Virus record (IMG/VR): IMGVR_UViG_3300032268_000694
Location: 1 to 64,000 of that record
DNA: 64,000 nucleotides
DNA from: a virus
Direction: 5' to 3' (one strand)
Shown: in pieces, positions 50,057-59,004 of the stretch
How positions within the stretch are numbered: the stretch's first letter is position 1
Layout of the letters: each line of letters begins with the position of its first letter
Program-made: the position numbers and the translations under genes
Notes under the pieces: model-generated
Told to the model about the DNA's origin: nothing
The model's input: the letters and a program-made list of their open reading frames with translations, nothing else
Databases searched by the model: none

Positions 50057-51082
50057 ATGAGTAACAAAGACTTATTCAAAGAAGCTATCGCCGACGCTAA
50101 AGCCGTTCGCGAAGCAGCGTTAGCAAACGCAAAAGTCGCTCTTGAAGAAGCTTTAGCTCCAAAACTTCAATCTATGTTAGCTGCAAAGTTACAAGAAATG
50201 GACAATGAAGAATTGGACGAAGTGAAAGAAGAAGACGACAAAATGGAAGAAACACTTTCTATTTCTGAAAACGACGAAGAATTAGAAGAAGATTTCGACC
50301 TATCTGAAATCTTAGCTGAATTAAGTGATGAAAAAGAACTTGACGAAGCAAAAGAAGAAGATGAAATTAACGAAACTGAAGATGAAGAAGAAACTGAAGA
50401 CGAAGAGTCTGAAGAAGAAGAAGAATCTGAAGGCGACAAAATCACTGACTTAACTGTTGATGAACTAAAAGACATTATCAAAGACATCATCTCTGCTGAA
50501 TTAGAAGCTGAAGAGTTAGAAACTCCAGAAGACGAAGCAGGTGAAGAAGCTGGCGAAGAAATGGCAATGAACATGGGCGGTGAAGAAGGTGATGAAGAAG
50601 AAATCGCTATCGACGAAGAAATCGATTTAGAAGAATTATTAGCTGAATTAGACGGTTTAGACGAAGTAGACGACGACTCAAATGAGATGTACGAAGCTAA
50701 GAAAAAAGACGCTAAGAAAGAAGAAGACAAAGAAGACATGAAAGAAGCTATTGATACAATCAATACTTTACGTAACGAGTTAAACGAAGTTAATTTGTTA
50801 AACGCTAAGTTACTTTATGTTAACAAAGTATTTAAAGCTAAAAACTTAACTGAATCACAAAAATTAAAAGTAATTGCTCAATTCGATAAAGCAACTACTG
50901 CAAAAGAAGCAAAAACTATTTTTGAATCAATGAATGATGCGATTGCAAAATCTGCAAAGAAAAGCACAATCAAAGAATCATTAGGATTCGCTTCAAAAGC
51001 TGCTGGTAATGCACCTCAAAAACAAATCGTACAAGTTGACGAAACTGTTTCTAGATGGCAAATGTTAGCAGGTATTAAATAA
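50057..51082 (+). CDS. Prohead scaffold protein, gp22-like
   Basis: A 341-residue scaffold, larger than T4 gp22 (269). The N-terminal helix (MSNKDLFKEAIADAKAVREA) is followed by a very acidic central region (about 55-215, with long Glu/Asp runs) and a helical C-terminus ending E-T-V-S-R-W-Q-M-L-A-G-I-K. Its place between protease and capsid protein is the T4 order. It forms the core on which the capsid assembles and is then degraded by the protease. The end motif is shared with the protein at 39913. Confidence 0.85.
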   Translation: MSNKDLFKEAIADAKAVREAALANAKVALEEALAPKLQSMLAAKLQEMDNEELDEVKEEDDKMEETLSISENDEELEEDFDLSEILAELSDEKELDEAKEEDEINETEDEEETEDEESEEEEESEGDKITDLTVDELKDIIKDIISAELEAEELETPEDEAGEEAGEEMAMNMGGEEGDEEEIAIDEEIDLEELLAELDGLDEVDDDSNEMYEAKKKDAKKEEDKEDMKEAIDTINTLRNELNEVNLLNAKLLYVNKVFKAKNLTESQKLKVIAQFDKATTAKEAKTIFESMNDAIAKSAKKSTIKESLGFASKAAGNAPQKQIVQVDETVSRWQMLAGIK

Positions 51083-51116
51083 ACAAATATTTTTTAAAAA
51101 TTTAATTCATTTAAAA

Positions 51117-52712
51117 ATGAACGTACAACAATTATTAGAATCTTCAAACCAATACAAAACTGTAATGGAAGATTCAAAAAAATTGTCTAGTAAGTGGGAA
51201 AAATCAGGCCTTTTAGAAGGTATCAAATCCACTACAGACAAGAACACAATGGCTATGCTATTGGAAAACCAAGCTAAGCAGTTAGTAACTGAAGCTTCTC
51301 AAACAGGTGGACAAGCATCTGGTGCTGGTGCATATTCTGGTGAAAGCTGGAATGGTGTTGCTTTACCATTGGTTCGCCGTGTATTCGGTGAAATCGCTGC
51401 TAAAGAATTCGTTAGCGTACAACCTATGAACTTACCTTCAGGTCTTGTATTCTATCTTGATTTCAAATACGGTACTAATGAATCTCCTTTCACTGCTGGT
51501 AGCTCTTTATATGGTGCTTCTACAACAAACAACGTAACAGTTCCTACTTCTCAATCATTATATGGTGCTGGTCGTTTTGGTTATTCAATCAACCAATACT
51601 CAGCTTCTATAGGTGCTGTAAGTTCTTCAGTATCTTTTGCTGATGTTAACTTTAACTCAGATTACATTGTAACTGGTTCTTTCAAGAAAGTATTAGTTCC
51701 ATTACCAACTAACGCTGATTTAAACGCTGTTAGATCATTTGTATTCACTACAGGTTCAATCGGTGCTACAGATATCATCCAACAATTTACTACAGTATCT
51801 AGCAATACTGCTTCTTTCGTTGTTACAGCTTCTTTATTACCAAACGCTTCTACTTTAGGTAATGTTATTTTATTCTACTCTGTTCAACCTACATCAGAAA
51901 CTCGTGGTGATTTTGAAGATGGTGCAACTAAAACAAACAGTGGTACAACAATCGCTATCCCAGAAATTAACGTTCAGTTAAAATCTGAAGCAATCGTTGC
52001 TAAGACTCGTAAATTGAAAGCACAATGGACTCCGGAATTCGCTCAAGATCTTAACGCTTATCATAGCGTAGATGCTGAAGCTGAATTAACTGGTATCTTA
52101 TCTCAGTACATTTCTATGGAAATTGATCTTGAGATCTTAGATATGTTAATCCAAAACGCTTACACAACTGAAAGATGGTCTGCAGTTAACAACCAATCTA
52201 TAAGCGCTGCGGGTGTTGTAACCCAAAACTCAGCAACTACTGGTGGTTTTTATAACACACAAGGTGGTTGGTTCCAAACTTTAGGTACAAAATTACAAAA
52301 AGTATCTAACACAATTCATCAGTTAACTTTAAGAGGTGGTGCTAATTTCTTAGTTACTTCTCCTACAGTTGCAACTATCTTAGAATCTATCCCTGGATTC
52401 GCTGCAGATGGTGATGGTGAGAAAATGGAATTTAACTTTGGTATCCAAAAGGTTGGTTCTTTAAACAGTCGTTACAAGGTTTACAAAAACCCTTACATGA
52501 CTGAGAACGTAATCTTAATGGGTTACAAAGGTGCTCAATTCTTAGAGTGTGGTGCTGTATTTGCTCCATATGTTCCATTGATCATGACTCCATTATTATA
52601 CGATCCGGCTACATTTACTCCACGTAAAGGTCTTATGACTCGTTACGCGAAGAAAATGATCCGTCCTGATTATTATGGTAAGGTGTTTGTTAGTGGTTTA
52701 GAAACAGTTTAA
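51117..52712 (+). CDS. Major capsid protein, gp23-like
   Basis: A 531-residue capsid protein, close to T4 gp23 (521). Family features are G-V-A-L-P-L-V-R-R-V-F-G (about 79-90), Q-P-M-N-L-P-S-G (about 101-108), R-K-L-K-A-Q-W-T-P-E-F-A-Q-D (about 298-311), and the end R-Y-A-K-K-M-I-R-P-D-Y-Y-G. A Ser/Thr-rich insertion (about 130-260) may form a surface domain. The first 60-70 residues are probably removed by the protease during maturation, as in T4. A terminator follows the gene. Confidence 0.95.
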   Translation: MNVQQLLESSNQYKTVMEDSKKLSSKWEKSGLLEGIKSTTDKNTMAMLLENQAKQLVTEASQTGGQASGAGAYSGESWNGVALPLVRRVFGEIAAKEFVSVQPMNLPSGLVFYLDFKYGTNESPFTAGSSLYGASTTNNVTVPTSQSLYGAGRFGYSINQYSASIGAVSSSVSFADVNFNSDYIVTGSFKKVLVPLPTNADLNAVRSFVFTTGSIGATDIIQQFTTVSSNTASFVVTASLLPNASTLGNVILFYSVQPTSETRGDFEDGATKTNSGTTIAIPEINVQLKSEAIVAKTRKLKAQWTPEFAQDLNAYHSVDAEAELTGILSQYISMEIDLEILDMLIQNAYTTERWSAVNNQSISAAGVVTQNSATTGGFYNTQGGWFQTLGTKLQKVSNTIHQLTLRGGANFLVTSPTVATILESIPGFAADGDGEKMEFNFGIQKVGSLNSRYKVYKNPYMTENVILMGYKGAQFLECGAVFAPYVPLIMTPLLYDPATFTPRKGLMTRYAKKMIRPDYYGKVFVSGLETV

Positions 52713-52751
52713 TTTTAGACTAATATAGTATAGCCCCGTAAGGCTTAAATT

Positions 52752-52782
52752 GAGACTCGAGCGCAAGCTCGGGTCTCTTTTT
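52752..52782 (+). terminator. Terminator after the capsid gene
   Basis: GAGACTCGAGC-GCAA-GCTCGGGTCTC forms an 11-bp stem (one U-G) followed by TTTTT. A smaller AGCC/GGCT hairpin with loop CCGTAA lies just upstream (about 52734-52747). Confidence 0.92.
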
Positions 52783-52812
52783 GCATATGTATTGATAACC
52801 AAATCGTTATAC

Positions 52813-53481
52813 ATGCGTGAACCTAATCGCGAAAGAAAAACTGAAATTAAGTCTATAAACGCTTTACAGTTAAACGAAGAGCAAAAAGAGGCAAAAAGAT
52901 TAATAATTGAAAACCAAATAGTGGTTATAACGGGTAGAGCTGGTAGTGGTAAATCATTAGTATGTGCTCAAGCAGCCTTAGATTTTCTTAAGAAAAAACA
53001 AATCGAGTGTATTTACAATACACGTGCTGCTGTGGAAGTTGGTAAATCATTAGGATTTTTGCCTGGAGATATCAATGGTAAATTTGATCCATATATGGAA
53101 GCACTTATTGAAAACCTAAACAAATGTTGTTCAGATAAAAAGGAAGTAACTAAACTAATTGAAGATAATAAAGTTAAAGCATTACCAGTCCAGTTCATCC
53201 GTGGTAAAACTATTGACGATATTCTGATAGTCGAGGAAGCACAAAACCTAACCAAAGGTGAGATGCTAGCTATATTGACACGCCTAGGCAAAACAGGTAA
53301 AATTGTTATTAACGGCGACAACGAACAGACCGATATCAAATCATTAACAGGCGAAATCAACGGCTTAAGTTACGTTATCGAATTATCCAAAAAACTTGAG
53401 GAAATCAAGTGGATTAAGCTGAAAGAGAACCACCGCTCTGATTTAGTAGGTAAGATACTCGAATTTGAATATGGAAAGTAG
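52813..53481 (+). CDS. phoH: PhoH-like ATPase
   Basis: A 222-residue PhoH-family P-loop protein. The ATG at 52813 is chosen because an in-frame TTG at 52750 lies in the terminator. Walker A is I-T-G-R-A-G-S-G-K-S (about 39-48). Walker B is I-L-I-V-E-E-A-Q-N, with VEEAQ in place of the common DEAQ. I-N-G-D-N-E-Q-T-D and E-N-H-R-S are sensor-type motifs. PhoH proteins are RNA-helicase-like ATPases frequent in phages; their phage role is not settled. Confidence 0.9.
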   Translation: MREPNRERKTEIKSINALQLNEEQKEAKRLIIENQIVVITGRAGSGKSLVCAQAALDFLKKKQIECIYNTRAAVEVGKSLGFLPGDINGKFDPYMEALIENLNKCCSDKKEVTKLIEDNKVKALPVQFIRGKTIDDILIVEEAQNLTKGEMLAILTRLGKTGKIVINGDNEQTDIKSLTGEINGLSYVIELSKKLEEIKWIKLKENHRSDLVGKILEFEYGK

Positions 53482-53491
53482 TAACTAACCA

Positions 53492-53499
53492 ATATTTAT
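53492..53499 (+). promoter_or_regulatory. Late-type box ATATTTAT
   Basis: The box ends 39 nt before the ATG at 53539. Confidence 0.45.
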
Positions 53500-53538
53500 A
53501 CGTGTTAAATACTACTCAAACAATAAGGAACTTATAAT

Positions 53539-55533
53539 ATGGCGAAAATTGCCCAAAACATTAAAAATCTATACGACGTATACAACGGCGATTCTAGAAG
53601 ATTTCTACCAATTATTGCTGGTAATACCCCGTTTGGGTACTATGATAACGATACAGAATTTGTAAGAGATGCTAGACGTGTATGTGGATTTGTTGCTATT
53701 CATTTAGGTGTTGGTGGATTAAAATTAACACCCATAAAAGCAGTCAGTGACATGACTGTACTTGCTACTTTTGAAGAAGCAGTTACCACTTATGGTAACA
53801 TGGTTTACCAATACAAAATTAGAGATAACTATATTAATATGGAAGGTGGTGATACATTACCTTTTATGAATAATACTAATACATTTGTTCTTAGTACTGA
53901 AATTGGTTCTCCTGTAAGATGGTCTTCAACTAGAAAAGCAACATTTAAAGAAATTGAATATGATATCGCCTACTCTCAATCAGTTGTAGATGGTGAAATT
54001 TATTGTATATCATCATCTGTATCTGACTATATTGCTCCTGATTTTGATTATATTAAATCATTTGGTTTTTCATCACCATACTCTAGTTCATTGTATGGTT
54101 CTACTTTAAATTTAAATCAATATATTAATAATCAATTTAATAGAATTGGTGGTCCTACTATTTCAACTCCTTATTATAATCCTGCAAGTGGTTCTTTTGA
54201 TTTTAGTTCTTTTACAGCTGCTAATAGCATTTTCTCAATTACAGGTAGTAATACAGTTAAAATAGAATTTAAAGTAACAGCATCAGCTGAAACTGATACT
54301 GCAACTATTTTCTATGTACCTACAGGTAGCACATCAGCACTTACAGCACAAAATATTGCAAATAAGATAACAAATGTTTCTTTAGGTACCTTTGGCACAT
54401 CAGTAGCAGTAACAACAGGATCAACACCCACAACATTGTTGTTTACTTCATCATTATCTCTTAACTATAATATAGTTAATTATAAAGTAAATAGCACCTC
54501 TATATTTTCCAATATAACATCAGGTTCAAATTATGAAATAACAGAAGGTAATACATTCGTTTATTATTTCCCTACTACTCCTTTAATGCAAAGTGGATCA
54601 AATGTATTTGGTACTGGATCTATTCCAACAACATACATTCAATCTAACCTAAACCCATCATTAAATGATAAAATAATAAGTAATAACCTTACTACTATAA
54701 CATCAGTTATTTCTGATGGTTATGGTGCTGAGGCTGGAGTTGGTGGTAAATATAATGTTAAAAAAGGAATATTACATTGTCAATCTGGGGTGCAAGATTA
54801 TGATTTAAACGCTTGGGCTGCTGATTCTGCTTCTTTAAGTGGTAGTGGAGATCGTATTGAAATTAAAAGAGTATTCTTTGAAGAAGAACCAGCAATTGCT
54901 CGTTACTTTGATCCGTATGCTGGTACAGGTACTGGTATTCAATCATTACTTGAAACATTTGGATTTGGTCAATTTTCTCCTGGTATTAACTTCTTATTAA
55001 TGCCTATTTCATTTGATGCTATGAAGCTTCAAGCAATTGAATTGAATGATCAAATTAGAAAATCAGCTTATTCATTTGATTTAATAAACAACCAATTAAG
55101 AATATTTCCTGTTCCTCATGGAGATAGAAAATTATTTTTTGAATATGTTACTATAAGTCAGAAGAATGAAATTGTTAGAGATAACAGACCTAACATTGTT
55201 ACTGATATAATGAATGTTCCTTATAGAAATCCAATCTATACGAACATTAATACTGTTGGTAGATTATGGATCTTTAGATATGCAGCAGCATTATGTAAAG
55301 AAATAGAAGGTGAAACAACTGCAAGACTTGACTATGGAGTTCAGGGTCAACCATATGCTAAAGGTGGTGAAATGTTAACAACTGCTAGAACAGAAAAAGA
55401 AAGTCTAATTACCGAACTAAAGGAAATGTTGAATGAAACATCTCGTAGAAATCAACTAGAAAGAAAACAACTAGAATCACAATATCTACGTGATACATTA
55501 CAACAAGTACCTTTACCAATCTATATATTGTAA
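53539..55533 (+). CDS. Neck/connector-type structural protein (664 aa)
   Basis: The N-terminal domain (EFVRDARRVCGFVAIHLGVG, then ATFEEAVTTYGNMVYQYKIR) and the C-terminal domain (R-V-F-F-E-E-E-P-A-I-A-R-Y-F-D-P, then SFDAMKLQAIELNDQIRKSA) are typical of a large protein after the capsid gene in T4-like environmental phages. A Ser/Thr-rich, beta-like insert occupies about 190-420. It is probably part of the neck or head-tail connector, comparable in role to T4 gp13, though direct homology to gp13 is not shown. It overlaps the next gene by 1 nt. Confidence 0.65.
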   Translation: MAKIAQNIKNLYDVYNGDSRRFLPIIAGNTPFGYYDNDTEFVRDARRVCGFVAIHLGVGGLKLTPIKAVSDMTVLATFEEAVTTYGNMVYQYKIRDNYINMEGGDTLPFMNNTNTFVLSTEIGSPVRWSSTRKATFKEIEYDIAYSQSVVDGEIYCISSSVSDYIAPDFDYIKSFGFSSPYSSSLYGSTLNLNQYINNQFNRIGGPTISTPYYNPASGSFDFSSFTAANSIFSITGSNTVKIEFKVTASAETDTATIFYVPTGSTSALTAQNIANKITNVSLGTFGTSVAVTTGSTPTTLLFTSSLSLNYNIVNYKVNSTSIFSNITSGSNYEITEGNTFVYYFPTTPLMQSGSNVFGTGSIPTTYIQSNLNPSLNDKIISNNLTTITSVISDGYGAEAGVGGKYNVKKGILHCQSGVQDYDLNAWAADSASLSGSGDRIEIKRVFFEEEPAIARYFDPYAGTGTGIQSLLETFGFGQFSPGINFLLMPISFDAMKLQAIELNDQIRKSAYSFDLINNQLRIFPVPHGDRKLFFEYVTISQKNEIVRDNRPNIVTDIMNVPYRNPIYTNINTVGRLWIFRYAAALCKEIEGETTARLDYGVQGQPYAKGGEMLTTARTEKESLITELKEMLNETSRRNQLERKQLESQYLRDTLQQVPLPIYIL

Positions 55534-56156
55534 TGAGATTATCATTTTATCCTATATTACAATACTTTGATGGGATTGGAGATCTAAAACCAGTAGACGA
55601 ACAACCATCTGATCCAAATCTTGGAGACCCTGAACCACCTGAAGGTGGTGCAGGTACTGGAGCAGAAGTTCCATCTGGTGGTCTCCCAGACCCAATTGGT
55701 GGTGGAGTTCGAGGAAAAGATGATCCAGCCCCAGGAGATGATATACCAACATTTTCAAAGGTTCAATATTATAAGATTGATTTGTATAACACTAAATCAA
55801 ATCTTTATGGTGAGTCAACAGAAAAGTGGTATTATCCTCCATATACTTTAAATTGTAATGTTGAAAGAAGTGATATTACTTTTACAGATACTGAATATGG
55901 TGTTGATGAAAATCAAACATGTACTTTGTTTGTTAAACATATAGATCTTGTTACTCTTGATATAACACCAGAAGTTGGGGACATATTTGTAGAGGTAGGA
56001 AGACATTTTGAAGTAAATGGAGTAAATAGAGTATTACAACCAGATCAAGCTTTAGGATTTCAAATAGATGGATCACCATTTTACATTGTAAACTATGTTA
56101 TAACTGGATATTTAACAAGAACAAGTAAATTAAACTTAGTAAAATATAGCTCATAA
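55533..56156 (+). CDS. Neck protein, gp14-like, with Pro/Gly insert
   Basis: A 207-residue protein. After a short start (MRLSFYPILQYFDGI) there is a Pro/Gly/Asp-rich insert (about 18-73). The remaining domain has KIDLYNTKSNLYGESTEKWY, then D-T-E-Y-G-V-D-E-N-Q-T and E-V-G-D-I-F-V-E-V-G-R-H-F-E-V, matching the general pattern of gp14-type head-completion proteins. Position after the connector gene agrees. The insert could be surface-exposed. Confidence 0.65.
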   Translation: MRLSFYPILQYFDGIGDLKPVDEQPSDPNLGDPEPPEGGAGTGAEVPSGGLPDPIGGGVRGKDDPAPGDDIPTFSKVQYYKIDLYNTKSNLYGESTEKWYYPPYTLNCNVERSDITFTDTEYGVDENQTCTLFVKHIDLVTLDITPEVGDIFVEVGRHFEVNGVNRVLQPDQALGFQIDGSPFYIVNYVITGYLTRTSKLNLVKYSS

Positions 56157-56497
56157 TGGGATTATTAGGTAAAATATTATTAAACGAAGGCATAACTATT
56201 TTTAAATGTGATATCCTTGTAAAAACATCTGCCGACCAAAATAAGGTAGAAATTTATAATGAGATTAGAGCATTAGAAAATGTTGTAGTTGTTACTATTG
56301 AACAAAGTGATTTTTTAAATAGAAAAGCAACTGATCAACACGAGTATTCTTTATTAAAATTAAAGTATATTGGTAGAGGCGATGCTAAATCATCAATTAA
56401 AGAAATTGGTATTGATGCTGTAACTAAAAACAGAGTACCGGGATTATTACAGTTTATTCCTCGTTATGATACAATTGTTAAAGTGGGATCTTATTAA
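56156..56497 (+). CDS. Small conserved connector-region protein (113 aa)
   Basis: An alpha/beta protein with V-E-I-Y-N-E-I-R-A-L-E-N-V-V-V-V-T-I-E-Q and G-L-L-Q-F-I-P-R-Y-D-T-I, a pattern common in small proteins beside neck genes of environmental T4-like phages. Alternating strand-helix order suggests a compact ferredoxin-like fold. No enzymatic motif is visible. It overlaps the neck gene by 1 nt. Its role is not established. Confidence 0.62.
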   Translation: MGLLGKILLNEGITIFKCDILVKTSADQNKVEIYNEIRALENVVVVTIEQSDFLNRKATDQHEYSLLKLKYIGRGDAKSSIKEIGIDAVTKNRVPGLLQFIPRYDTIVKVGSY

Positions 56498-56506
56498 AAA
56501 TAATAA

Positions 56507-57772
56507 ATGAGAGATAGAAAACCAATACCTAAAAACAGTTCTAAAATTACTCAGGAAGCTCTAAGCAATGCTTATCTTGCTTCACAAGGTAAACCAACTA
56601 GTGATTCTATTGCTCAAAGACACGAGAATAGAGCATTACAAACTACTCGCAAAACGGATAAGGTAAAGGATATTTCTATTGGTTTAGAAGATATTGATCA
56701 TGCTATCAAACACTATTTTGATAATGTTATCAAACCTACAGTAATGCAGGATGGACAGAGAATAGATGTTCCTGTTAGATATGCCTCACCTGAACGTTGG
56801 AAATCAGTACAACAAGATGGGTATTATAGAGATACTAATGGTAAATTAGTATTACCTGTTATCATGTATAAGAGAGATAGCGTTGAAAAAAATAGAACAT
56901 TAGGTAACAAAATAGATGGTAATTTAGCATCATTATTTCAGGTATTTGAAACTAGATATAATCAAAGAAATCAATATGATAAATTTTCTATTTTAAATAA
57001 TAGAATACCATCAAAACAATATTATGTTTCTGTTGTACCTGACTATGTAACTATTAATTATTCAGTTTCTATATTTACAAACTACGTAGAACAAAACAAT
57101 AAAATTATTGAAGCGATAGAATTTGCTTCTGATTCATATTGGGGACAAGAAAATAGATGGCATTTTAGAACAATGCTAGATAGCTTCTCTACCACAAACA
57201 TTATTAATAGTGGTGAGGATAAAGCAGCAGTAACTACTGTTACTTTAAAGGTAAATGGTTATCTAATAGCTGATAGTGTTAATAAACATTTAGCTGATAC
57301 AAGTATGCATTACTCACCAGCTCAAATTATATTTGGTTTAGAAGTTGTTGATAACCCAACAGAAAACTTTAATGCAGCTTCACAAATAGCAGCATCACAA
57401 GGTGGTGGCCAAACATCATTTGTGGGTGGTGGCTCTAACGTTACTAATATTAATAACAATGCATTAAATGATGCTATAACAACATATTTAAACCTAAACA
57501 ATGCTATGACCTCAGTCATTGTAAATGGATCGGGCACTACAGTAACATACCCTAATGCTTCAGTAGTACAACCACCAGCAGGATCAAACATTGCTGGAAC
57601 AACTCTATTAAGTTTTTCATTTTATGCTGGTCCTTTATTAATATCATTAAACGATATTTCTAACTTTTATGAAGACAGTGGTAATATTTATTTAGTAATA
57701 AATCCATCTACATTAGGATATAACTTAATAGGTAAACAAGTTACAATGATAGGTAAATTTCAACAAAACTAG
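56507..57772 (+). CDS. Conserved virion structural protein (421 aa)
   Basis: Segments V-P-V-R-Y-A-S-P-E-R-W-K-S-V-Q-Q-D-G-Y-Y-R-D, KNRTLGNKIDGNLASLFQVF, and Y-V-S-V-V-P-D-Y-V-T-I-N-Y-S-V-S-I-F (about 178-195) define a protein widespread in environmental T4-like phages, usually just after the neck genes. The tail-terminator (gp15-like) function is a plausible guess from position, but the sequence does not prove it. The C-terminal part (about 285-421) is more variable, with Asn/Gly-rich stretches. Confidence 0.65.
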   Translation: MRDRKPIPKNSSKITQEALSNAYLASQGKPTSDSIAQRHENRALQTTRKTDKVKDISIGLEDIDHAIKHYFDNVIKPTVMQDGQRIDVPVRYASPERWKSVQQDGYYRDTNGKLVLPVIMYKRDSVEKNRTLGNKIDGNLASLFQVFETRYNQRNQYDKFSILNNRIPSKQYYVSVVPDYVTINYSVSIFTNYVEQNNKIIEAIEFASDSYWGQENRWHFRTMLDSFSTTNIINSGEDKAAVTTVTLKVNGYLIADSVNKHLADTSMHYSPAQIIFGLEVVDNPTENFNAASQIAASQGGGQTSFVGGGSNVTNINNNALNDAITTYLNLNNAMTSVIVNGSGTTVTYPNASVVQPPAGSNIAGTTLLSFSFYAGPLLISLNDISNFYEDSGNIYLVINPSTLGYNLIGKQVTMIGKFQQN

Positions 57773-57788
57773 GTAAATTTTAATAACA

Positions 57789-57992
57789 ATGGCTTTAATA
57801 ACATTAGATCAAATATTATTACCTTTACGTTACAATAGTGGAAGTGGTGTGCTAGAACTCGCCGCTGATAGCTTTAAAACAGCTAGCTTTACTGAATTCA
57901 GAATAAGTGGATCTGTTGTATCTTCAGGATCAGTTTATATTGTACAATCAGGTTCACTAGAAGGCAACCCAGTAGACGGGGGGTCGTTCTAA
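57789..57992 (+). CDS. Small beta-rich protein (67 aa)
   Basis: Starts MALITLDQILLPLRYNSGSG, then Ser/Gly/Val-rich strands (SGSVVSSGSVYIVQSGSLEG). The style is that of the fibre-like proteins that follow, so it may be a small fibre-attachment or collar component. No family is recognised. It is followed by a leader with two palindromes. Confidence 0.55.
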   Translation: MALITLDQILLPLRYNSGSGVLELAADSFKTASFTEFRISGSVVSSGSVYIVQSGSLEGNPVDGGSF

Positions 57993-57995
57993 GTC

Positions 57996-58003
57996 ATATT
58001 TAT
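57996..58003 (+). promoter_or_regulatory. Late-type box ATATTTAT
   Basis: The box ends 59 nt before the ATG at 58063, giving a leader with palindromes. Confidence 0.45.
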
Positions 58004-58009
58004 ATGCGG

Positions 58010-58042
58010 CTTATATAAGTCGTAGAATCCTGGTATATACCA
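58010..58042. repeat. Two perfect palindromes in a fibre-gene leader
   Basis: CTTATATAAG (58010-58019) and TGGTATATACCA (58031-58042) lie between the late box and the fibre-like gene. They may be operator-like or structural; nothing further is seen. Confidence 0.45.
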
Positions 58043-58062
58043 ATTAAATAGGATCCATAGAT

Positions 58063-58977
58063 ATGGCAGTTAACATTAAATTAAAACGTAGTAACGTTGC
58101 AGGGACTATCCCTAGTCCAGCTTCATTAGATTTAGGTGAATTAGCGCTTAATACCGCTGATGGTAAAGCCTTCATGAAAAAAAGTGATGGTAATGTAGTA
58201 GAAATAGGGTCATCACCATCTTCTTCAATTTCTGCCTCTTACGCTAATACTGCGGGATTCGCCATAACTGCTGGATCTGCTAGTTATTCTAATATATCAA
58301 CAACATCTTCCTATTCATTAGTTGCTGTTTCTTCCTCATATGCTTTAACCGCATCTTTTACCCCAGGATCAGGTACAGCTATTAGTTCATCTTATGCTGC
58401 AACAGCCTCATCTGCTGATAATTTCTTAGTAAGAGGTACATTAACTGCCCAAACTATTGTTGCTCAATATATTACTTCTTCAACAAGCTTTATTACTGGT
58501 TCTACTAAGTTTGGAACCTTATCTTCAAATACTCATGAATTCACAGGTAGTGTTTCCATTAGTGGATCCTTATCCGTTAGCGGCTCTAATGTAATTTTAT
58601 CCAATCAGACATCTTCAATGTCTGTTGCTACAGCATCTTTTGCTACAACTGCATCTTATGTCAATGGATTAAACCTAGCCGCAATTACAACAGGTAGTAT
58701 TTTTGCCGGTGTTGATGTTAACATTAACAGTTTATTCTTAATAAAATCAGGCAGTTCTACATACTTTAACATAGCTAGTAATAGTAATACTACAGTATCT
58801 AGTGACTTATTTATAATTAAAAACTTTACAACCCAACAACCAGTATTAACAGTAAGCCAAAGTATAGTACAATTTGCAACCCAATCATTAGATCCTACAG
58901 GAACAACAACTGCAGGAAGCATTTGGTTTACTTCTTCATCAATGTATATTGGCCTTGAAGAATTTAATATTTATTAA
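58063..58977 (+). CDS. Fibre-like protein, Ser/Ala-rich (304 aa)
   Basis: The N-terminal domain (IKLKRSNVAGTIPSPASLDL, then G-E-L-A-L-N-T-A-D-G-K-A-F) is the common head of phage fibre and collar proteins. The middle has repeats of the pattern S-A-S-Y-A and T-A-S-F-A, which likely form an elongated trimeric rod. A segment with I-T-G-S-T-K-F-G-T and N-T-H-E-F-T-G-S-V-S recurs in the protein at 62281. It is probably a structural fibre or adsorption component. Confidence 0.68.
   Translation: MAVNIKLKRSNVAGTIPSPASLDLGELALNTADGKAFMKKSDGNVVEIGSSPSSSISASYANTAGFAITAGSASYSNISTTSSYSLVAVSSSYALTASFTPGSGTAISSSYAATASSADNFLVRGTLTAQTIVAQYITSSTSFITGSTKFGTLSSNTHEFTGSVSISGSLSVSGSNVILSNQTSSMSVATASFATTASYVNGLNLAAITTGSIFAGVDVNINSLFLIKSGSSTYFNIASNSNTTVSSDLFIIKNFTTQQPVLTVSQSIVQFATQSLDPTGTTTAGSIWFTSSSMYIGLEEFNIY
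58967..58974 (+). promoter_or_regulatory. Late-type box at the end of the previous gene
   Basis: ATATTTAT overlaps the last codons of the gene at 58063 and ends 30 nt before the ATG at 59005. Confidence 0.4.
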
Positions 58978-59004
58978 TATAACCATAAAACAAACAATAA
59001 TATA

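Noticed and set aside
50167-50763. Minus-strand Ser-rich open frame opposite the scaffold
   Set aside because: It mirrors the Glu/Asp-rich scaffold codons (GAA/GAC read as TTC/TCT/TCA). No promoter or start context is present.
52750-52812. Upstream TTG start for PhoH
   Set aside because: It lies inside the strong terminator after the capsid gene; the ATG at 52813 starts the normal PhoH sequence.
55552-55851. Overlapping open frames on both strands in the neck gene
   Set aside because: They arise from the Pro/Gly/Asp-rich insert, whose codons leave alternative frames open; the gp14-like frame is the only one with family features.
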